Below the pieces are notes generated by a model that saw nothing but the letters and a program-made list of their open reading frames with translations, ran no database searches and had not been told where the DNA came from. Below, piece by piece: positions 50,691 to 64,000 of a stretch of 64,000 bases of DNA. Origin of the DNA: Aselliscus stoliczkanus (taxonomy: Eukaryota; Chordata; Mammalia; Chiroptera; Hipposideridae); NCBI GenBank assembly GCA_033961575.1, contig CM066730.1, forward strand, positions 149,881,523 to 149,945,522. The letters run 5' to 3'. Each line of letters starts with the position of its first letter. Position 1 is the stretch's first letter. The position numbers were made by a program, and so were the translations under genes.

Positions 50691-50927
50691 AGAGTGTAAA
50701 GTCTCCAGAGACCAAAAAGTTTGAAAACCACTGCCTAAAGGAATAATTTAAAATGCGTTTAAATGAAGCAATCCCTCAACTATTTTCCTCAACTAGAGAA
50801 GAAAGTCCTGGAGTTCCCTGAAAACATTTGCTAGTTTAAACACGAGCATTTAAAATGGATGCTAGAAATGGGTTTGAATGCTGTGCTTACCTCATAACTA
50901 GTTCTCACCTCAAAATTATACTGTAAG

Positions 50928-51053
50928 CTCGCTCAAGAGTGCGAGCTGAGCTCTGAGCAACAGTAGTTCGATGCCCAGCCTGAGCTGAGCTGCTGCTGAG
51001 CTGCCAACAGGTAGCAGGATGGCTCAGCCAATAAATAAATAAATAAATAAATC
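50928..51053 (+). repeat. Ves-like SINE, 5'-truncated, (AAAT)n tail
   Basis: Starts GCTCGCTCAAGAGTGCGAGC. Target AAAATTATACTGTAA recurs after the following SINE. Confidence 0.85.
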
Positions 51054-51056
51054 ATT

Positions 51057-51163
51057 GGGCCGGCCGAGTGGCGCGGTGGTTAAGCGCTGGCTTCGGAAGC
51101 CAGCGGACCCTGTTCGGTCCCACATATGAGGGCCAGTGACACTGCCCTCAAAAAAAAAAATTA
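51057..51163 (+). repeat. Short SINE next to a Ves-like SINE
   Basis: Inserted at the tail end of the previous copy. Confidence 0.9.
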
Positions 51164-51779
51164 AAAAATTGTACTGTAATTCCCAAGGCTTCTGCTTGCT
51201 TGAGCTAATACCAAGGAGAGAAAGAAGCTTGCTGCAGAAGGAAAGAGTGGTCAAGTTTCAGGCCTCCGGGGGCCAAATCAATCACTCCATGGCTTTTATC
51301 AAAACATTTTGTGTTATATTTGAGTTAAAATAAATAATTATTTAATAACTGATCACCAGCATCCTAAAGTGAAGCAGAGGCAATGCAGGAATAGGCTGGT
51401 TTTATGGATATGGCCTCAGGTTTGTTTTTGTTTGTTTGTTTGTTTGTTGTTTCTTGGGATTTTTTTAAAGCAGGATCTAACTGAGCTCCTATTCTTCTGG
51501 CTGAAAGTTTTGGGGAAAATTACAAGCCCTGTTTTTCTTGTTGAGTTTGTATTTCCAGCATATAGATAGCACCTAGGACATTGCTTGACACATATTAGGC
51601 ATTCAATAAATACTGTTGAATAAAGTCAAACTCCTTTATTTTTATTGCAAAAATTAGACTGTCTCCCAACTGGCAGGGATCTAAAGCAACTCAATGTTTA
51701 AGAGATGGATAGAAAAACAGAAAGCTTCCAAAAGGTTAGGAAACTGCAGGAATGAGTGGGAAAGAGAATGACCGTTATT

Positions 51780-52250
51780 CTTTTTATCTGTTGCAACTTA
51801 ACAAAACACCTCAAAACTTACTGCTTAAAGCAATAATTATTTTATTATTACCTCTCACAATTGTTGGAGTTGTCTAGACTCAGGCATTTGTGGTCTCTCA
51901 TGCAGTTGCAGCCTCTTAAGTGGTCTTCCTGCTTCCAGAAAGCTTATTAATACAGCAACCTGAGTGATCCTTCAAAAACCTGTCAAATCGTGTTCCTGTT
52001 CTGTTTAACTCAAGGTCCTACAATGACCTACAAGACTCACAGAATCTGAATTCTCCCCCTTGTCCCCCATTCCTCTCTGACCTTCTCTACCATCATTCAT
52101 TCTCCCCCTAGCTTACTTTCCTTCGGTCATATTGGCCTATTTGGTGTTCTTTGAACATGCAGTCTCTCTCTCCAGGTCTTTTACACTTGCTGCCCAGTCT
52201 GCTCGGAAGTTTCGCTCTTATCTAAGATATCCACCTGACTCACTCGTCTC
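51780..52250. repeat. Old repeat fragments upstream of EIF2B3
   Basis: 51780-51920 (ACAAAACACCTCAAAACTTA) resembles a common old mammalian repeat I cannot place firmly. 51940-52250 is L2-like. Confidence 0.4.
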
Positions 52251-52608
52251 AAGCCATTGTTCAGTGCCACCGGCTCAGTGAGGTCTTCGCAGAGCTCCCT
52301 CCATCCATCACCCACTGTTTTGATAGCTAAACCTGGATGTTTTCCATACCATAACAGTCTGGTTCTGAAAGCCGAACTGAATCTCCACATTGCACATCAT
52401 GGACATAGAAAGCCCTCGCAATCCCTGGCCTGCAAAGGTATTTGGTGATTTCTCCACTGGCTAACCTAAAATTGCGGCTCCCAGTGAGCTCTCTTTTCAC
52501 CCAGTGGTAGTCGGAACCAGGCTCTAGAATGAGACCTCTCTGAAGGAAGACAGTGACTTATGTCAGTCTGGGTTCCAGGAGCCCCGCCCTGGGGGGGGGA
52601 ACGCTCCA

Positions 52609-52843
52609 TGGGCGTTGGTGATTGGTGAATGAACGAAAACGCAATGACGGCCCCGCCTCCTCTCCTGGAAGCGTGCGCGCTTCCGGTGCCCAATCTACCG
52701 CTCGGCGCTCGTCCCGTCTCCGCAGGCCTGCTCCGCGCGTCGCATCGATCGGCTCGGCCATCGCGCGCCTGCGCCTGTGGGCTGTCAGTCGGAGGCGGCG
52801 TGGGGAGAGTGCTGGGATCGTTTGCTGCGCGCCGGGAGAGGAG
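52609..52843 (+). promoter_or_regulatory. EIF2B3: EIF2B3 promoter and non-coding exon 1
   Basis: A CpG island (about 52640-52960) holds an inverted CCAAT box (ATTGG, 52621-52625), a GC box (CCCCGCCTCC, 52651-52660) and an ETS site (CTTCCGG, 52680-52686). A donor GAG|GTAAAG at 52843/52844 marks the likely end of a 5' UTR exon spliced to 55695. The transcription start is not fixed. Confidence 0.6.
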
Positions 52844-53629
52844 GTAAAGCTGGCTAGCGGGGTGAGCAGCGCAGTGGGGGCCTCCAGGCCCCGCTTCTCT
52901 GAGCGAGGCGGCTCCTCGATCCCGGAGGAGGAGGGCCTGAGTGGGTGCGCAGAGATGTGGAGCCCCAGAGTCGCCAGCTCGAGCTCCTGCCCGACCCGGC
53001 CCCGGGGGCCAGGTGTCCAAACTAGAAGGGAACTTGGGGAGAATCCGAGCCAACCACCTTGTGCAACAGGTGGAGAAACTGAGTTTCAGGAAAGGGAGAT
53101 CTGCTCGAAGTCACAGCGAGGGCATCAGACTCGGGACCAGACTCCCTGAGCACAATTCCTGGATTCTTTCTGCTTCAGCCCAACATTAATATGTCTATGT
53201 TTAGTTGTTTAGGTGCAAGGCAATGAAATATAAAAAGGACTGCAATAAGGTCCGGGTGAGAGACCAGTTATGCTACAGTGTTTTAGCTTACCAATTTACA
53301 AATAGAGAAGGCAATGGAAGCTAGGATGGGAGCATGCCTGCGGTGTCATGGTCGCCTCCTCTAACGCTTGGAATGCTAAAAGATTCGTTTCCTGTGAATC
53401 CTGTCACCCAGAGTCGTGGCAGTGACACTGAGGCCTTTGACAGTCTGCCTGGTATCATGGTTATAGCCATGATTCTCACCCAGTGCCTCACTGAGGGCAG
53501 GAACCTTAGATCCTAGTGACCTAGGTCCTGAAGCTCCTTCTGCACACGGTTGAGCTTGATTCTTCACACGGGTTGTTGTGAAGTTCAAAGATGCTCATTC
53601 CACAGACCATGAGTGTCTGGTGTTTAATG

Positions 53630-54235
53630 GGAATTGTGTTAGGTACTGGGAATGCAGTGATGACAAATGTAGTTTCTTTTAAGGAACTCACAGGAAATAG
53701 ACACTTAAATACATGCGCATTAAAGCCTGTAAAGGCAGAGAGGATCTGTACATGGTAGAGGGGAAGCACTTCAGGGAAAAAGAGTCGCTTCTACCAGTAA
53801 GGGTGGAAAGAGTGGGAATGGCTCTTTAGGCCAGATGATTCTTGAACTGAGTCTTAAAATTTGTTTCATAGGTGATCATTAGGCACAGGAGAAAGGCACC
53901 TAGGAAGCAAAAACAGTACAGAGACCAGAATTATGGAATGGCGTGGTTCAGTTGGCACAGAAGGCTTTCCATGCTCTAGCCTCTGTCTAATAATACCAGA
54001 CACTTTTATAGTGCTTGCTGTGAAATTGACATTATTTTGTGAGCTTTACGTCGTGTAAGTAATTTACTCTTCACATCAATTCTTTGAAGTAAAAACTCCA
54101 GTTATCCTCACTTAGAAAATGAAAACGGAGGCAGAGAAAAGTTATGTAGCTTGCCCTAGTTCACACGATTTAATACATAGGAGAGCTGGAATTCAGACCC
54201 AGTCAATCTAGTTCAAGGGGCTGTGAACTTCACCA
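53630..54235 (+). repeat. L2-like and MIR fragments in EIF2B3 intron 1
   Basis: 53630-53960 is L2-like. 53990-54235 is a MIR (GTTATCCTCACTTAGAAAAT, then GGAGAGCTGGAATTCAGACC). Confidence 0.65.
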
Positions 54236-54755
54236 CCAGGCTCCCTTCTAGGAACTGAAGATGCCAAGAATTTGAAATGTCGAGCCCCTGGGTCGCGTCA
54301 CCTAGAAGTGATGGAACCAGAACTCAAACTCAGGTCTTTTGACTCTGAAAAGTCCAGTGCTCTTTTTCTTAATAACATCAGATGTGATGGGATTTATATA
54401 GTGCCAAATTGAAGTTGAATTCCAATCTGAGGCATTCTTGCTGCAATCAAAATTACCATACTTTAAGTGTGGATGTTGTTTGTGCAAGAGCCTTTATTTT
54501 GTGCCTTGGGTGTACTGAGTGTAAGTGCTGCAGTTTAAATATTGATCTGAGGGGCCCAGGACTAATTATGATTATGGTGGAGGTGAACATTATTTGCCAG
54601 TTTGATGTTAAATAAATTATTTTTCTGAACATTGCCTTTCACACTTATATTAAAAAGGTTTCATCATTTGTTGTAAGTCAAAAGGTACTTTTATTTTAAA
54701 AAAGTAAGGACTTAAGACCTTTTACTGTGCCTCTGTGGTAGCTGCTGTAAAGAGA

Positions 54756-54758
<3 letters not shown>

Positions 54759-54789
<31 letters not shown>

Positions 54790-54920
54790 GCTGAGCCATC
54801 CTGCCACCTATTGGCAGCTCAACAGCAACTCAGCTCAGGCTGGCCTCGAGCCGCTGTTGCTCAGAGCTCAGCTCGCATTCTTGAGCGAGCCCTTAACCAA
54901 CTGAGCCACTCAGCCGGCCC
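54759..54920 (-). repeat. Ves-like SINE, antisense, with long T run
   Basis: Tail of about 27 T, then AGCTGAGCCATCCTGCCACC to GAGCCACTCAGCCGGCCC. Flank AAGAGATTCTTTT recurs on both sides. Confidence 0.92.
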
Positions 54921-62208
<7,288 letters not shown>

Positions 62209-62267
62209 GTGAAAACCATTTCTTGATTTTTATTGTTTATTGAAGATAAATGTCATCTTATGTTTTT

Positions 62268-62620
62268 TTGGGTTTTTTACAAGATTTTATAGGGGAATTG
62301 GGGTAGGGAACAGCATTGGGGAACCAGGGAAGGGGAACAGACAAGTTGTCCTTTCGTCCTTCAGTCTAGTTGTGGAGGACATTGCTTCACTGACCCATGT
62401 TGGTATCACATTGCGCTCTTCTCGGGTGAGGTAGATCGGCCTCTGGACAGCCGCGCACAGCGGCTCTTGGCAGCTCACTCCAGCTGCCGGCCGCTCACGC
62501 TGGCTGCGGGCCACTCACTGCAGCCTATGGCAGCCCAGTGCAGCAAGGGCTGCAGCTGTGCTGTCCCAGGGACTCACAGCAGCCCAGCTCTTAACCAACG
62601 TGCCACTCGACCGGCCCTCA
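62268..62620 (-). repeat. Long SINE with internal deletion, antisense
   Basis: Target CTTATGTTTTT at 62257-62267 and 62622-62632. The region between body and head is shortened, so it is about 340 bp. Confidence 0.9.
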
Positions 62621-62679
62621 GCTTATGTTTTTCCAGTGCATTATAGTTTACAATGCTTTCTTAAAAATATATACTTACA

Positions 62680-62785
62680 GGGCCAGCCGAGTGGCGCGAT
62701 GGTTAAGAGCTGGCTTGGGAAGCCAGCGGCCCCGGTTCGGGTCCCACATATGAGGGCCAGTGACACTGCCCTCAAAAAAAAAAGA
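62680..62785 (+). repeat. Short SINE
   Basis: Target AAAAATATATACTTACA at 62663-62679 and 62786-62802. Confidence 0.94.
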
Positions 62786-62965
62786 AAAAATATATACTTA
62801 CATCATATATTTTGTTACCCATGTACTCTTCAACTGTTTTTAGTTTGATTACTTGTGAAGATTTAGACATTTAGTTGTCACAGTCACTGGTTTCCAATAT
62901 TTTTGAGTAATAGTACATCTTTATAAAAAAAGATATACTTCAATTACTTTAAAAGATTCCATTTA

Positions 62966-63064
62966 GGGCCGGCTGAGTGGTATGGTGGCTTGGGAAGCCA
63001 GCGGCCCCGGTTCAGGTCCCACATGTGAGGGCCAGTGACACTGCCCTCAAAAAAAAAAAAAAAA
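62966..63064 (+). repeat. Short SINE with A-box deletion
   Basis: GGTGG runs straight into CTTGGGAAGCCAGC; the TTAAGCGCTGG part is missing. Confidence 0.88.
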
Positions 63065-63655
63065 ATCCATTTATATGAAGTTCATGAATAAGCAAAATTA
63101 TTATATAATGATAAAAATTAGAGTAGCAATGGACTCGGCTGATGACAGATTAACTGGAAAGAAGTACAAAGGAACTTTTAAAAATTCCAGATCCCTTTCT
63201 TTACATGATAATATTTGAGCTTTTAGTCTCCTTTGATTAAGAAACTAACAAGGGCATATGGATATGAGAACACTGTCTCCTCAGTGCCCGGTGGCCTATA
63301 AATCGAGAAAGAGCCATCCTAAATTGTTTGAAAATGGATATCCTTTGGAAAAAGTTCAGTTTGTGTGATACTGCTGCCATCTTGTTTGAATTGGGGGACA
63401 GACTTTCTTCTGCTATTTCTGTTCAGACTGTGAACAGATGTAGTAACTTGTTCAATCTAACTGTGCACTGAAGAACAAAAAAATTAATGCAGAAATGTAC
63501 ATGGCCTTTCCTCCCGCTCCCCTTTATTGGGGAATAATTTATATACAGTGAAATACACAGATATTGACTAGTATACAGTGCAATGAGTTTTGATAAATAT
63601 ATATACCCAGGTTACCATTACCCAAATCTAGAACATTTCCATCACCTCTAAAATT
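63065..63655. other. EIF2B3 intron 3, mostly unassigned
   Basis: 63510-63655 already belongs to an antisense L1 3' end that continues past the next SINE. No exon is seen before it. Confidence 0.4.
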
Positions 63656-63673
63656 TCCTTTGTGCTTCTTTTT

Positions 63674-63773
63674 TTTTTGAAGGCAGTGTCACTGGCCCTC
63701 ATATGTGGGACCCGAACCAGGTTTGCTGGCTTCCCAAACCAGCGCTTAACCCACCACGCCACTCGGCTGGCCC
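63674..63773 (-). repeat. Short SINE in antisense L1
   Basis: Target TCCTTTGTGCTTCTTTTT at 63656-63673 and 63775-63792. Confidence 0.93.
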
Positions 63774-64000
63774 ATCCTTTGTGCTTCTTTTTAGTCAGTC
63801 CCCCAGCTCTAGAGTTAACTACTGTTCTGATTTCTGTTTCCATATATTAATTTTGCCTGTTTGTGGACTAGATATAAATGGAATCATATGATTTTATTCT
63901 AGTTTCTTTTGTTCAATATTACATTTTTCAGATTCATTCCTATTGCAGTTCGTTCTTTTTTATTGCTAAATAGTATTCCATTGAATAAATATACCACTAT
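63774..64000 (-). repeat. Antisense L1 3' end at the right edge
   Basis: Phrases such as AAATGGAATCATATGATTTT and AAATAGTATTCCATTG are antisense L1 3' UTR. Confidence 0.7.

Larger units (their letters stand above)
47975..50740 (+). mobile_element. hAT (Zaphod/Charlie-type) transposon relic broken by later insertions
   Basis: 5' end near TTTTTAAAGTGCTCCATGGA, with GATCTGTCAGGTCAAAACTA following. The 3' end is AGAGTGTAAAGTCTCCAGAGACCAAAAAGTTTGAAAACCACTG in outline (50690-50735), the usual terminus of this family. Between them 49100-49900 is a worn transposase region (for example GAAAAGCACTTGTGTGATTG and GAGTTTTGGTGTAGTATC). Four later elements lie inside: two long SINEs, a Ves-like SINE and an L1-type 3' end. 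Confidence 0.75.

Noticed and set aside
52466..53053. 195-codon minus-strand frame over the EIF2B3 promoter
   Set aside because: CpG-island sequence with few stops; no domain, no splice support, and it overlaps the EIF2B3 exon 1 and promoter.

Overview
The window is nuclear DNA of a placental mammal. It carries the ZSWIM5–UROD–HECTD3–EIF2B3 gene block, which in human lies at 1p34 (here in the opposite orientation), with conserved exon structures. The intergenic and intronic DNA is packed with tRNA-derived SINEs that begin GGCCGGCC and come in a short form of about 100 bp, a long form of about 430 bp ending AATAAAATCTTT(A)n, and Ves-like and composite forms. This SINE set resembles bat SINEs, so a bat (possibly a rhinolophoid) is the best guess; that is recognition from memory, not a database result.

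Layout. 1-22677 is repeat-filled intron of ZSWIM5: antisense L1 (1-4400), a Tigger-like MITE, a Tigger transposase relic (about 6440-7480), MER5A/hAT pieces, several sense L1 segments (9200-21740) and more than twenty SINEs. 22678-25143 holds the last three coding exons of ZSWIM5 (+), followed by a 3' UTR of about 2.1 kb. 28118-31376 is the complete UROD gene (-), ten coding exons and 367 codons, tail-to-tail with ZSWIM5. 33484-40878 is the complete HECTD3 gene (+), 21 coding exons and 861 codons, head-to-head with UROD across about 2.1 kb. 41900-52600 is intergenic: nested SINEs, L2/MIR pieces, a Tigger1-like transposase tail and a hAT element broken up by later insertions. 52610-52860 is the EIF2B3 promoter and non-coding first exon; coding exons 2 and 3 are at 55695-55851 and 62063-62208, and the gene runs off the right edge. 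Intron 2 of EIF2B3 holds an RPS6 processed pseudogene (58568-59412).

The four genes are unrelated housekeeping genes: a SWIM zinc-finger protein, a haem-biosynthesis enzyme, a HECT ubiquitin ligase and a translation initiation exchange-factor subunit. They share a neighbourhood but no pathway. I found no CRISPR array, no bacterial-type operon and no clearly new gene system. What repays a second look is the SINE biology: three linked SINE architectures, repeated insertion at the same target sites, SINE-in-SINE nests with clean target-site duplications, and a SINE that duplicated a poly(A) signal downstream of HECTD3.
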